Shown here: one piece after another, positions 26,366-34,665 of the stretch | Position numbering within the stretch: position 1 is the stretch's first letter | Layout of the letters: every line of letters starts with the position of its first letter | From: Methanomicrobiales archaeon HGW-Methanomicrobiales-2 | GTDB lineage: Archaea > Halobacteriota > Methanomicrobia > Methanomicrobiales > Methanoculleaceae | Assembly: GCA_002839645.1 (NCBI GenBank) | Contig: PGYL01000009.1 | Span: 1-56,205 of the forward strand | Direction of reading: 5' to 3' | DNA length: 56,205 nucleotides | Position numbers and translations under genes: made by a program | The notes under the pieces: generated by a model | What the model was told of the DNA's origin: nothing | The model's database searches: none | What the model saw: the letters and a program-made list of their open reading frames with translations, nothing else

Positions 26366-27079
26366 TTATCCGGCTTTAAATAGTTCTTTTTTCAGCCATA
26401 TTAGGAGTCCAACAGAGAAGATTGCTATAGATATCCCGAAAAGTGCATCGCAAAAGGTAATATCTACTATACATCTCTTTACTCCAGCCAAATAAACTCC
26501 GAAGAACAGCGCCCCTAGCCCACCTAGCGCATACATCTTCCATGTAGTCTGAATATCCTCTTCTTTCTGATGCGTGTCATGGGGATCCTCTTCAGCGCAA
26601 CCATTTTTTGCCTCAAGGAAGTCTCCGCGTTGAAGTCCATATGTTGTAATGAATTTTACTAATTCAAACAAAGAGCAGACCATATAGATAAACAAAGATA
26701 CTGAAAATACCATTAACGTAGGATCATAGAAGACGAAACGCAACAGTAACGAGATCATTAGAACAAGTAATGGGATATACAAATTCCATTGAAAAACAGT
26801 CAGTATGTTGTCAAATTCCTTAATCCGTTTCCATGCTAGTATGAATTCTTTATCTGTGAAGGACACAACGATTGCTAGTCCCGCTAATACAATAGAAAAG
26901 AACGTCGCGGAGATTGTTGTAAATACTCCTAGTATGGGGTCCGCAACCTCAGCATCTATATTCCAAGAACTAAGATATCCAATTATGAAAAATGACGCTA
27001 GTGCAACATAGGTATCACTAGAGAAGAGTATTCTAACTCCTATCTGATGGAACCTCCCTCGGAAACTTCTGTCACACAT
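26366..27079 (-). CDS. AT-rich membrane protein of unknown function
   Basis: This 237-residue protein has about five hydrophobic segments: VALASFFIIGYLSSW, ILGVFTTISATFFSIVLAGL, LYIPLLVLMISLLLRFVF, VSLFIYMVCSLFELVKFI, and a C-terminal pair around LGALFFGVYLAGV and LFGISIAIFSVGLLIWL. A charged loop (residues about 155-180, EEDPHDTHQKEED) faces one side. Codons are far more AT-rich than in all genes to its left, which suggests recent acquisition. It is followed 159 bases upstream by another AT-rich gene on the same strand. I recognise no family. Confidence 0.6.
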   Translation of the reverse strand: MCDRSFRGRFHQIGVRILFSSDTYVALASFFIIGYLSSWNIDAEVADPILGVFTTISATFFSIVLAGLAIVVSFTDKEFILAWKRIKEFDNILTVFQWNLYIPLLVLMISLLLRFVFYDPTLMVFSVSLFIYMVCSLFELVKFITTYGLQRGDFLEAKNGCAEEDPHDTHQKEEDIQTTWKMYALGGLGALFFGVYLAGVKRCIVDITFCDALFGISIAIFSVGLLIWLKKELFKAG

Positions 27080-27238
27080 TGCCTTGCCAGTTTCTAATTG
27101 AAATGCTCAAATACCATCCTGAATGGGGCTGGTTCTCGAAACTATCTCCCCATATCGGAAAGTGTCATTACCATTACTTAGCAGGTCCCTGATTTAAGGC
27201 CTCTTCTCTTTGTCCGTTGATTTTGACATGCTAGCCAC

Positions 27239-28126
27239 TCACCTTGGAATGAAATCTTTTAGAATATTTATTACTGAAGAGATTATGTTCTTCAAACGTA
27301 CAATATTCTCCCCATCATTTTTGTCTAATTCGGCCTTCTCCTTTACAGGAAGGTTATAGGAGTTTATGACCTCTTCTTTCTGAAGTCCATCAGATTTTTC
27401 CTTTAGGCCAGTAACTTTTGCACTTCCATAGCCCTCTTCAGCCAAGGCCAATCCACTATTTAGCAAACCATCCTCTCCTTTTAGGTCAAGCCCGCTTCCA
27501 GAACTTGCTTCGATCGTAATCCTAGTTGCGTGCAAATTTCTGATTAATGCATCCATCTTTGTGGAAGAAGGAGTCATATCAGGGTTTGTAGGGACCAAAC
27601 TCAGTTTTACCGAGGTGATTACTGATAATTCGTTAATTCTCTTTGTAATTTTCCTTTTATCAGTAATCAGGTTCAATTTCATCATCTCTGAACCATAAAT
27701 GCCATTATAGACCCCAGAAATGATCCAGAGTGGAGCTTTTTCACCCACATTTCTCTTTGACTCATAGGCGAATACATGGTTTCGAAGATCGATGAGGAAA
27801 TTACATACAAATGCCTCTCGTTGGTATTCTGGTTTAAAGTCTTTCGTTACATTGTCCGCTATTGATGCAATATGTCCTTTGCACTTTGCTATTCGGCCAT
27901 AGATATAGTCCTCCCCCTCTTGTACTCCCCCAAACTTCCATTCTACGTTCTTTTTACTTATTTTCGACTTTCCAGGGCCGACGAGGTGCTTTAATATATC
28001 TGTATCCCAAGAAATTACCTTTAATAAGCGCTTCTTTTCTTGTTCTAATTTGTTTCCTTCCTCAAAGAAGTCATCAAGTGTAGGGCTGAAGGTTATTCGG
28101 GCGAAAAGGAGATTACTAGACATCAT
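27239..28126 (-). CDS. AT-rich soluble protein of unknown function
   Basis: This 295-residue protein is cytoplasmic-looking, with no signal or membrane helix. The N-terminal 130 residues contain VEWKFGGVQEGEDYIYGRIA and FVCNFLIDLRNHVFAYESKR, a strand pattern that reminds me of phage-defence-associated hypothetical families, though I cannot name one with confidence. The middle has Lys-rich helices, and a motif ITIEASSGSGLDL occurs at about 205. Base composition matches the membrane protein gene downstream, so the two were probably acquired together and may form one unit of soluble sensor and membrane effector. That pairing is inference. Confidence 0.55.
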   Translation of the reverse strand: MMSSNLLFARITFSPTLDDFFEEGNKLEQEKKRLLKVISWDTDILKHLVGPGKSKISKKNVEWKFGGVQEGEDYIYGRIAKCKGHIASIADNVTKDFKPEYQREAFVCNFLIDLRNHVFAYESKRNVGEKAPLWIISGVYNGIYGSEMMKLNLITDKRKITKRINELSVITSVKLSLVPTNPDMTPSSTKMDALIRNLHATRITIEASSGSGLDLKGEDGLLNSGLALAEEGYGSAKVTGLKEKSDGLQKEEVINSYNLPVKEKAELDKNDGENIVRLKNIISSVINILKDFIPR

Positions 28127-28447
28127 TGAGGGTGATGCATAGGCACATATATGCCTTCCTTTTTAAACGAATCGCACTGGTGCTTATTCTCTACATAATT
28201 TGCCCTCAGCGGATTGCATAAGCTTATGTTTGTTACTTTAGAGATCTGATTCTTCGTGGGTAGATCACCCCCGGTCTTAAATGTACAGTATCAACTAAGC
28301 CCCGGCCCGGTGTGCCGCGCCTCTTGAGGGAGAAGAAGCACTAGACCTCTTCAGCCCCTGCGGAGGTGCGCGGCCTCTGTTCCTCCCTTTCACGTTGACC
28401 CCTCACGTATGACCCCCTCTCTGGGAAGTTAGGTTATCCGAAACAGT
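28127..28447. other. intergenic region without a recognised gene
   Basis: The first half is AT-rich and probably contains the promoter of the minus-strand gene at 28126. The second half, from about 28290, is GC-rich again and has no coding frame that looks real. A short inverted repeat (GAGG and CCTC around 28362-28376) is too weak to call an RNA. Confidence 0.35.
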
Positions 28448-28663
28448 ATGAACAGATACACAACTGTCATGACAGTAGAAAGGAGAAGAGAATTATGGCG
28501 CGGAAAGGAAAAGGGGAAAAAATACGAGCGTAAGCGGAAAAGGTATACGTTCACCCTATCGGATAAGGCACACGAATCTTTGAGAAACAGGGTTCCAAAT
28601 GCGCCCCAGTTCATAGAAGAACTGATAAAAAGAGCGGAAACGAGATTTAGCCCACGATTGTGA
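28448..28663 (+). CDS. small basic protein, probable ribbon-helix-helix DNA-binding type
   Basis: This 71-residue protein is very rich in Arg and Lys in its first half. Its second half reads YTFTLSDKAHESLRNRVPNA then PQFIEELIKRA. That is one beta strand followed by two helices, the layout of CopG-like ribbon-helix-helix proteins. It lies directly beside the duplicated tRNA-Ala end and may be a regulator belonging to an integrated element. It stops 18 bases before the att-like repeat. Start codon ATG 28448; a later ATG at codon 8 is also possible. Confidence 0.55.
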   Translation: MNRYTTVMTVERRRELWRGKEKGKKYERKRKRYTFTLSDKAHESLRNRVPNAPQFIEELIKRAETRFSPRL

Positions 28664-28681
28664 CGAACTCCCCAATCGAAG

Positions 28682-28713
28682 TGGACCCGGCGGGATTTGA
28701 ACCCGCGGCCTCT
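28682..28713 (-). repeat. 32-bp direct copy of the tRNA-Ala 3' end (attachment-site scar)
   Basis: This stretch is identical over 32 bases to 28821-28852, the last 32 bases of the intact tRNA-Ala gene, including the whole T-arm and 3' acceptor strand. The identity stops sharply at both ends. Such a duplication is what tyrosine integrases leave when they insert an element into a tRNA 3' end. Between the copies lie 107 bases with two hairpins (AAGGGGC/GCCCCTT and GGCGA/TCGCC) but no gene. Confidence 0.75.
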
Positions 28714-28820
28714 CTGTCCCAACCGAAGGGGCTCCGCCCCTTTCGAAACCCCCGGCGATCTACGGTCGCCTAGGAACATATGAAAAATTCATACAAAAAT
28801 GAAGTCACGAAACAGATGAA

Positions 28821-28892
28821 TGGACCCGGCGGGATTTGAACCCGCGGCCTCTACGTTGCGAACGTAGCGATCTACCCCTGATCTACGAGCCC
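28821..28892 (-). tRNA. tRNA-Ala (anticodon CGC)
   Basis: This 72-base cloverleaf lies on the minus strand. The acceptor stem is GGGCTCG with CGGGTCC, including the G3-T70 pair that identifies alanine tRNA, and the discriminator is A. The anticodon stem CTACG/CGTAG encloses loop TTCGCAA, giving CGC, which reads GCG. The T-arm is GCGGG-TTCAAAT-CCCGC. No CCA is encoded and there is no intron. Its 3' end is duplicated at 28682-28713. Confidence 0.95.
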
Positions 28893-28904
28893 AAAGATAG
28901 GAGA

Positions 28905-29918
28905 TCAGAGTATGATCTCGATATCTAGTTTTTCTGCCAGTTCCTTATATCTGTTCCTGATCGTGACCTCGGTTACGCCGGCAACCTCGGCGACCTCGCG
29001 CTGGGTCCGCCGCTCTCCGCCGAGGATCGACGAGATGTAAATGGCGGCCGCAGCGACGCCCGTCGGGCCTCTGCCGCTCGTAAGTTCGCGCTCGCCGGCC
29101 TGCCGGAGGATCTCGACCGCCCTGCTCTGGACCTCACCCTTCAGGTTCAGGCCGGAGCAGAAGCGCGGTACATAATCGATCGGGGACGTCGGCAGGAGCT
29201 TCAAACCGAGCTCGCGGGAGATGAACCGGTAGGTGCGCCCGATCTCTTTCCTCGATACCCGGGATACCTCTGCGATCTCATCGAGCGTCCGGGGCACACT
29301 GCACTGACGGCATGCCGCATACAGCGCCGCTGCCGCGACCCCCTCAATGCTCCGGCCGCGGATCAGATTCTTGTCCACAGCGTCGCGGTAGACCACTGCC
29401 GCGGTCTCGCGCACGTTCCGGGGCAGGCCAAGCGCAGACGCCATCCGGTCCAGTTCCGAGAGCGCGAACGCCAGGTTCCGCTCGGTCGCGTTCGAGACCC
29501 GGATACGCCGCTGCCACTTCCGGAGCCGGTAGAGCTGGGCGCGGTTCTTGCTCGAGATCGCACGGCCGTAGGAGTCACGGTTCCTCCAGTCGATCATCGT
29601 CGAGAGACCCTTGTCGTGGATCGTGAACGTCATCGGCGCACCGACACGGGAGCGCTTCATGCGCTGGTCGTGGTCGAACGCACGCCACTCGGGGCCGCGG
29701 TCAATGAACTCCTCGTCAAGGACGAGACCGCAGTTCTGGCAGACGAGTTCGGCGCGCTCGTAGTCGTGGACAAGCTGGCGGCTGCCGCACTCAGGACAGA
29801 CGGATTGAACACTCTCCTCAGTGCGCTTCTTCTCCGTCTCTTTGACTTTCTGCTCCCCTCTCTTCTTCAGGGCCTCACGCTGCAACTGCAGCTGCTTTAA
29901 TTTTTCAACTTCTGCCAT
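28905..29918 (-). CDS. tfb: transcription initiation factor TFB
   Basis: This 337-residue protein has an N-terminal basic coiled extension, the zinc ribbon [20 protein letters not shown] with CQNCG (residues about 41-62), the B-finger region [20 protein letters not shown], and two cyclin folds (about 130-225 and 230-325). The last helix-turn-helix, [20 protein letters not shown], contacts the BRE. TFB recruits RNA polymerase to the TBP-TATA complex. It lies between gar1 and tRNA-Ala. Confidence 0.97.
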   Translation of the reverse strand: MAEVEKLKQLQLQREALKKRGEQKVKETEKKRTEESVQSVCPECGSRQLVHDYERAELVCQNCGLVLDEEFIDRGPEWRAFDHDQRMKRSRVGAPMTFTIHDKGLSTMIDWRNRDSYGRAISSKNRAQLYRLRKWQRRIRVSNATERNLAFALSELDRMASALGLPRNVRETAAVVYRDAVDKNLIRGRSIEGVAAAALYAACRQCSVPRTLDEIAEVSRVSRKEIGRTYRFISRELGLKLLPTSPIDYVPRFCSGLNLKGEVQSRAVEILRQAGERELTSGRGPTGVAAAAIYISSILGGERRTQREVAEVAGVTEVTIRNRYKELAEKLDIEIIL

Positions 29919-29929
29919 TGATTATACAC

Positions 29930-30154
29930 CTATTTTGCAAAGATTTTCTCGCCAACCTGTACGGAACAGCCATTGTAGCAGAGGACTACGGCATAGGGAG
30001 ATGATATATTCCCAAAGATGTCAACTACCTTCCCTACGAGCTTTAACCGGCGATCCACGGCCTCACCGTAGAGGCGGGGCAACTGTGCGGCATCACATCG
30101 CAAGATTAACAAGCGATTGCCGCAAACACTTACAGAACGTCCGATTAACCGCAA
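29930..30154 (-). CDS. gar1: H/ACA RNA-protein complex component Gar1
   Basis: This 74-residue protein has the Gar1 core: GRSVSVCGNRLLILRC, then EAVDRRLKLVGKVVDIFG and NISSPYAVVLC. Gar1 is the small beta-barrel subunit of the H/ACA guide RNP that makes pseudouridine in rRNA with Cbf5 and Nop10. The frame begins at TTG 30154 and no better start is visible, since the core motifs begin almost at once. It lies 11 bases upstream of tfb, a common archaeal pairing. Confidence 0.85.
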   Translation of the reverse strand: MRLIGRSVSVCGNRLLILRCDAAQLPRLYGEAVDRRLKLVGKVVDIFGNISSPYAVVLCYNGCSVQVGEKIFAK

Positions 30155-30256
30155 ACTGCAACCTCTAGGGGATACTATAGTTGGAAGTATTTAGTAACAC
30201 ATATATATTGACCGTTAGGGTATAAAAACATTTTGCTAAAATATAAATACCCCATC

Positions 30257-30910
30257 TCACTTCTGCAGAAGCCGATTTATATCGAGGGAGAGAATTTCCC
30301 GGGATTCCGCCTCTGTCAGCCCGGCGCCGAGCGCGACCGCCCACCGTGCCTCCTTAGACATCAGATCGGACGGTGCATGCGTATCGGAATCGACCACAAG
30401 CCGACAGCCAGCCTCCCGGGCCACCCGCACCACATGACCGTTGGTGCGGTTATGCCCGCCCCTTGAGGTGATCTCGAGCACAATCCCGCGCTCCGCAGCT
30501 GCGCGGGCATCCTCGGCCGCTATGAGCCCCGGATGGGCGAGCACGTCTACGTAATCACACGTGCAGGCGGCGCGGTTGGTTCCGGGAGCGACCGGCTCCA
30601 CCACCGTCTCGCCGTGGACTACGACGATATCGGCACCGAGCCGTTTTGCGTCGCGCGCAAGTGCCGGGATCAGGGACGGCGGAACATGGGTGAGTTCCAC
30701 CCCGACAAGCAGGCCCACATCGTAACACCGCGCCGAATCCCGGACCTCGGCGACCGACTCCACCAGGTGCGCGAGGTTGGAGGCGTCCGCGTGATCGGTG
30801 ATGGCGAGGGTGTCGTAACCGAGCACGGCGGCCCGACGGACCAGCTCCGTCGGGAGGAGTTCACCGTCGGAGAAGAGGGTGTGGGTGTGCAGGTCGTACA
30901 TCACCGTCAC
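30257..30910 (-). CDS. PHP-domain phosphoesterase, histidinol-phosphatase-like
   Basis: This 217-residue protein has the four PHP metal motifs: YDLHTHTLFSDGEL, LAITDHADASNL, LLVGVELTHVP with VVHGETVVEP and LAHPGLI, and VVDSDTHAP. These bind two or three metal ions. The family includes histidinol phosphatase and DNA-polymerase-associated phosphoesterases, and the exact substrate is not determined here. It overlaps srp19 by 4 bases (30907-30910), so the two are coupled. Confidence 0.85.
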   Translation of the reverse strand: MTVMYDLHTHTLFSDGELLPTELVRRAAVLGYDTLAITDHADASNLAHLVESVAEVRDSARCYDVGLLVGVELTHVPPSLIPALARDAKRLGADIVVVHGETVVEPVAPGTNRAACTCDYVDVLAHPGLIAAEDARAAAERGIVLEITSRGGHNRTNGHVVRVAREAGCRLVVDSDTHAPSDLMSKEARWAVALGAGLTEAESREILSLDINRLLQK

Positions 30911-31179
30911 TTCCGCCCGGCAAGACTACCGGCAACCTTCCGGATCAGATCTCCCTTGCTCCCTTCCCATTCTGCCACGATCCGGCCTTCGTGCTCGGCC
31001 CACCGGGCGGGGTGGTGGTGCTCTTCCACCCGGTGCGGGACCTTCATCTTCCGCAGGACAGCCTCGATGGCAGTGAGTTCCGGCGACTTCACGCCAAGGT
31101 TCCTCGGGACGCGACGCCCCTCCCGCCGTTGTAGCGTGACGTCAAAATAACAGGGATACAGGATGCGCTCAACGCTCAT
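30907..31179 (-). CDS. srp19: signal recognition particle 19 kDa protein
   Basis: This 90-residue protein shows ILYPCYFDVTLQRREGRRVP and LGVKSPELTAIEAVLRKM, the RNA-binding core of SRP19, followed by a basic C-terminal tail. SRP19 binds 7S RNA and prepares it for SRP54 loading. The gene is divergent from hypB, from which its start is 55 bases away, and it overlaps the PHP gene. Confidence 0.93.
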   Translation of the reverse strand: MSVERILYPCYFDVTLQRREGRRVPRNLGVKSPELTAIEAVLRKMKVPHRVEEHHHPARWAEHEGRIVAEWEGSKGDLIRKVAGSLAGRK

Positions 31180-31203
31180 TGTCGTATGGTTTGGGTGGTT
31201 AAC

Positions 31204-31210
31204 CTATAAA
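31204..31210 (+). promoter_or_regulatory. TATA box of hypB
   Basis: CTATAAA lies 24-31 bases before the ATG at 31235, so transcription would begin about at that codon. This supports a nearly leaderless hypB mRNA and argues against the upstream ATG at 31217. The reverse strand also reads TTTATAG and may serve srp19. Confidence 0.55.
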
Positions 31211-31234
31211 CAGATCATGATCACAGTATATACC

Positions 31235-31882
31235 ATGCACCATATCGACGTCCACGTGGAGAAGGACATCTACGACGTCAACAACCGCATTGCAGACGCC
31301 AACGCGAACCACCTCAAGGACCACGGCATCCGGGCGTTCGACCTCCTCGGCGCCATCGGGTCCGGGAAGACCGCCCTGATCGAGCGCATTGTGCCGCTGC
31401 TTCAGGGGCGGGGGCTCCGCGCGGGCGCCATCGCCGGGGATGTCTATGGCGACGATGATTTCAAGCGGATCGTCGCCCTCAACGTCCCGGCCTACAACGC
31501 GAACACCGGGAAGGAGTGCCACCTCGACGCTCACCTGGTGGAGCATGCCATCGAGCACCTGCCGCTCGATGAGATCGACGTTCTCTTCATCGAGAACGTC
31601 GGCAACATGGTCTGCCCGACCGATTTCCGGCTGGGCGCCGAGAAACGGATCGTTGTCGTCAGTTCGACGGAAGGCGACGATGTGGTGAACAAACACCCGA
31701 TGATGTTTCGCAGCAGCAATATCGGCGTCATCAACAAGGTCGACCTCGCTCCATTCGTCGGTGCCAACCTCGACCGGATGGAGCAGGATATGCACCGCTA
31801 CAACCCGGGGATGCAGGTCATCCGGACGAACATGAAGACCGGAGAGGGGCTTGGGGATCTGCTGGACGCGATCCTCGCCTGA
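31235..31882 (+). CDS. hypB: hydrogenase nickel incorporation GTPase HypB
   Basis: The ATG at 31235 (MHHIDVHVEKDIYDVN) is chosen because a TATA box sits just upstream, giving 215 residues. Motifs are the P-loop LLGAIGSGKTALIERI, GDVYGDDDFKR, ECHLDAHLVEHAIEHL with metal-binding Cys and His, FIENVGNMVCPTDF, and NKVDLAPFV. HypB inserts nickel into NiFe hydrogenase precursors with HypA. No hypA or hydrogenase gene is adjacent. No His-rich nickel-storage tail is present. Confidence 0.94.
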   Translation: MHHIDVHVEKDIYDVNNRIADANANHLKDHGIRAFDLLGAIGSGKTALIERIVPLLQGRGLRAGAIAGDVYGDDDFKRIVALNVPAYNANTGKECHLDAHLVEHAIEHLPLDEIDVLFIENVGNMVCPTDFRLGAEKRIVVVSSTEGDDVVNKHPMMFRSSNIGVINKVDLAPFVGANLDRMEQDMHRYNPGMQVIRTNMKTGEGLGDLLDAILA

Positions 31883-31988
31883 TCAGCAGGGTTAAATATC
31901 CCGGTATCGAATAGTTATAGCACTTTAACGAGAGATTGCTATCCCACGACGGGTATCGCGTCCTCAACAGAGTATTTTCGGTGGTCAT

Positions 31989-32366
31989 ATGCAGTGGCAA
32001 GGAAGATCAGTAAGAAAGCCATCGGGTGGACGCTACCACACCTCCCAGGGCAAGAAGAGATCGGAGATCGGAAGAGCTCCGGCAGAGACGCACATCGGTG
32101 AAGAACGCAAGAAGATTGTCCGCACCTTCGGGGGCAACCTGAAGGTCCGGGCACTCAGGGTAGACTACGCGACGGTCGCGAACCCCGCAACCGGCGAGAC
32201 CCACAAGGCGAAGATCGAGACGGTCGAAGCAAACAGCGCCAACCCCAACTACGTCAGGCGGAACCTCCTGACCAAGGGCGCTATCATCAAGACCGATCTC
32301 GGGCGCGCACGGATTGTCAGCAGACCGGGCCAGGACGGCGTCGTCAACGCCGTTCTGCTCGCATAG
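31989..32366 (+). CDS. rps8e: 30S ribosomal protein S8e
   Basis: This 125-residue protein reads MQWQGRSVRKPSGGRYHTS, then KKRSEIGRAPAETHIGEER, then RRNLLTKGAIIKTDLGRARI, and ends GVVNAVLLA, as is typical for archaeal S8e. TATA-like TTAAATAT at 31892-31899 and TTATAG closer in probably form its promoter. The gene stands as a single transcription unit after hypB. Confidence 0.97.
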   Translation: MQWQGRSVRKPSGGRYHTSQGKKRSEIGRAPAETHIGEERKKIVRTFGGNLKVRALRVDYATVANPATGETHKAKIETVEANSANPNYVRRNLLTKGAIIKTDLGRARIVSRPGQDGVVNAVLLA

Positions 32367-32378
32367 GATACCCTTTTT

Positions 32379-32716
32379 TTACGACCGGATGTAGTACCAG
32401 CCCCCCGCCTGCTTAACGATCAGTTCCACGATAGCGGACCCAACAACCTCCCCGTAGCCGGGGAAGTCCTTCTCCGACAGACTCCGTGAACGGAGCGTAT
32501 CTTCATAGACGACGAAGCGGACGCCGTGACCCGCGAGCAGGCCCATGAGGTCAGTGTTCGGGCCGCCGGCACGGAGTCCCTCCACCCCGTCGGCGTGGAC
32601 CACCATCTCGACCTCGACCCCTTCAAGGTCGGTGACAAGGTTTTTCGCGCTCCTCAGGGCCAGGCCCGCCTTCTCGTGCTCGTCCAGATGGATGACGACC
32701 TGCGGAGAGGGATCAT
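32379..32716 (-). pseudogene. DsrE-like small protein gene with a frameshift near its start
   Basis: The frame that ends at 32379 encodes VVIHLDEHEKAGLALRSAKN, then VVHADGVEGLRAGGPNTDLM and FVVYEDTLRSRSLSEKDF, a full DsrE-type domain that binds or transfers sulfur. In this frame no start codon exists before a TGA about 16 codons upstream of the first ATG (32606). The ATG at 32716, which overlaps the stop of the metallophosphatase gene as a normal ATGA junction, is in another frame and gives only about 20 residues. One extra base near 32705 would join them. It is either a sequencing error or a recent inactivating frameshift. Confidence 0.7.
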
Positions 32717-34152
32717 ATCGCCGTCACGCTCCCGCGGAGGTCGGCGTTGACGGGCCCTCTCGAAAGGTAGCGTTCGAGTGCCTCGATCGCCCGGATATCG
32801 AGGTTCTCCCGGTTCTTCCCGTAGGCAGGCGGCACGCCCTGGCCGGTGACGAACGCTGCATGGTAGACCGCGTCCGGGTCAAGCCTTCTCCCGCCCACAA
32901 AAAACTCCTGGATCCGCAGGCCTGGCGGATTCTCGATCCTGCAGTAGAGGGTGACCCCCATACAGCGCTTCACGTAGCCGCCCATCTGGCCGTAGGGGTC
33001 CCGTGAAAAGGTCCGCTCCAGGTTCTCCTCCATCATCGCCCGGAGTTCCCGGCCCGTGATCTCGACCGTCGAGACCGGGGGGTTCACCGGGATGATGTTC
33101 CAGAGGTCATTTGCCGTGAGGGGGCCCGGCGGCACCGGAGCGCCGTAGCGCCAGCCGTTCGAGAATGCCATCCGGGCACCCGTGACGTCGATGAGCGCCT
33201 GCAGGAGGAAGTTGTCCATCGTGGCCTCGATGACCGTGTTCCGGTTGAGGCCTATCCGGGTCTCCCCGACAACCCGGGAGAGACGCTCGCGGTGCGGGTC
33301 CATGACCTTCCCGACCATCTCTTCGACACCGGGATCGGGCCGGATCTCTTCCCCGATGACGATGAGTTCGTGGTCGAACCGTTTCACCCGCCGGTTCTCG
33401 ACCGTAAGGTCGAGCCGCCCGATGAAGGAGCCGTGGCAGCCGGACTGGATGATGACGGTGTCGTTGACGACCGCGGGTTCGAAGAGCCGGTTGTGGGTGT
33501 GCCCCGAGAGGAGGACGTCGATCCCGTCCACCTCCCGGGCGAGTTTCACCTCCTGGGGAAAGCCGAGGTGCGAGATCGCCACGACGAGATCCACCCCCTC
33601 GTCGTCGCGAAGGTGGGCGATGTGTCCCGGGAGTTCCTCGTTACCCAGGGAGAAGTGGATACCTTTCGAGAAGGAATCCGGCATCACCTTGTCGACGATC
33701 GTGGCGGCGATGCCGATGACGCCCACCTGCAGCCCCTCGGTCTCGCAGACCGTGTACGGGGGGAAGACGAGGCTTCCGGTCGCGTCGTCGTAGCAGTTGT
33801 CGGCAAGGACCGGGTAGTCGAGCCTCCCGGCCACCTTCCGGAACTGCTCCGGGCCGTAGGCGAACTCCCAGTGGGAGGTCATGGCATCGAACCCGAGGGC
33901 GTTTAAGACCGGAACGAGCGCCTCGCCTTCCGACTGGACGGCAGGGTAGGTTCCGTGGATGGTGTCGCCGCAGTCAAATGCGAGCACCTGGTCCGGGTGC
34001 GCATCGCGGGTCTCTTCAAAGAGCGCGGCTATCCGGGAATACCCCCCCGCCGTCCGGTACCCTGGCGGCCCGGCGGCGTAGAAGAGTTCCTGGTGCGGCT
34101 CCAGATACCCGTGCGAGTCGTTCATCTGCAGGAGCGTAAGATGGTCCGTCAT
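32713..34152 (-). CDS. 5'-nucleotidase/metallophosphatase, SoxB-like
   Basis: This 479-residue protein has a calcineurin-like metallophosphatase domain at 1-270: LLQMNDSHGYLEP, LAFDCGDTIHGTY, MTSHWEFAYGPEQ in place of the usual GNHE motif, VAISHLGFPQE and VLLSGHTHNRLF. The C-terminal nucleotidase domain starts about 310 (MDNFLLQALIDVTGARMAFSN). The HWEF sequence is what I recall from SoxB, the thiosulfohydrolase of sulfur oxidisers. It has no signal peptide. The downstream DsrE-like gene strengthens a sulfur link, though the substrate is not established. Confidence 0.8.
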   Translation of the reverse strand: MTDHLTLLQMNDSHGYLEPHQELFYAAGPPGYRTAGGYSRIAALFEETRDAHPDQVLAFDCGDTIHGTYPAVQSEGEALVPVLNALGFDAMTSHWEFAYGPEQFRKVAGRLDYPVLADNCYDDATGSLVFPPYTVCETEGLQVGVIGIAATIVDKVMPDSFSKGIHFSLGNEELPGHIAHLRDDEGVDLVVAISHLGFPQEVKLAREVDGIDVLLSGHTHNRLFEPAVVNDTVIIQSGCHGSFIGRLDLTVENRRVKRFDHELIVIGEEIRPDPGVEEMVGKVMDPHRERLSRVVGETRIGLNRNTVIEATMDNFLLQALIDVTGARMAFSNGWRYGAPVPPGPLTANDLWNIIPVNPPVSTVEITGRELRAMMEENLERTFSRDPYGQMGGYVKRCMGVTLYCRIENPPGLRIQEFFVGGRRLDPDAVYHAAFVTGQGVPPAYGKNRENLDIRAIEALERYLSRGPVNADLRGSVTAI

Positions 34153-34242
34153 ATGGGTGCAGGGAGGGAGAGGTGTGCCAAAAACTTTTGTGTCTCCAGC
34201 GGATCACATCCTTTTTACGTTCCGCAGACCTCAATTCTAGTG

Positions 34243-34665
34243 ATGCGCAGGATATACCATCGTTTCCCCCAATCCATCGACCTCGATTTCGAACTCGTCC
34301 GGCCGTTCCGGGAGGTCCTTGCCTGCATAGTCAGGATGCACGACACCCATACGACCGTTCGGGGGGCCGACGGCCTCGTCAAGGAGCGGACCCTGATCCA
34401 GGTCGCGGACGGGCGGACCCAGTTCCTGGACCTCGCTGCCCTGGCACCGCTCCCCGAGAAAGTCACCGAGATGGCGGACTTTCGGGTCGATCTGCAGAGG
34501 ACGCTCCTTACCCCGGATAAACGGCTGCCAGTCTCGGAGAACGTCTTTTTTCTCCGGGTCGTCGACAAGGGTCCGGTGACGGAGTGCTACGTCGCCAAGG
34601 AGAGCCGTCTTGGGGATCTGGATGCGATGGACCTGCGAAGAATGCTCAAGGGTGCCTGCGAGTGA
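34243..34665 (+). CDS. conserved hypothetical protein, partner of DUF2240 gene
   Basis: The ATG at 34243 (MRRIYHRFPQSIDLDFELV) gives 140 residues. A GTG directly before it is also possible. The longer open frame upstream lies over the metallophosphatase gene and is not coding. The protein is a small mixed alpha/beta domain without membrane segments, and I do not recognise its family. It overlaps the DUF2240 gene by 4 bases (GTGA), so the two products are probably made together. Confidence 0.6.
   Translation: MRRIYHRFPQSIDLDFELVRPFREVLACIVRMHDTHTTVRGADGLVKERTLIQVADGRTQFLDLAALAPLPEKVTEMADFRVDLQRTLLTPDKRLPVSENVFFLRVVDKGPVTECYVAKESRLGDLDAMDLRRMLKGACE

Noticed and set aside
28429-28779. 116-codon minus-strand open frame across the tRNA-Ala scar
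   Set aside because: It runs antisense through the RHH-like gene and through the duplicated tRNA end, and its composition is not protein-like.
28714-28820. a second tRNA or small RNA between the tRNA-Ala copies
   Set aside because: The hairpins do not form a cloverleaf, and only the 3' third matches a tRNA.
33955-34242. long N-terminal extension of the gene at 34243
   Set aside because: It lies antisense to the conserved N-terminus of the metallophosphatase, and the ATG at 34243 is a good start.
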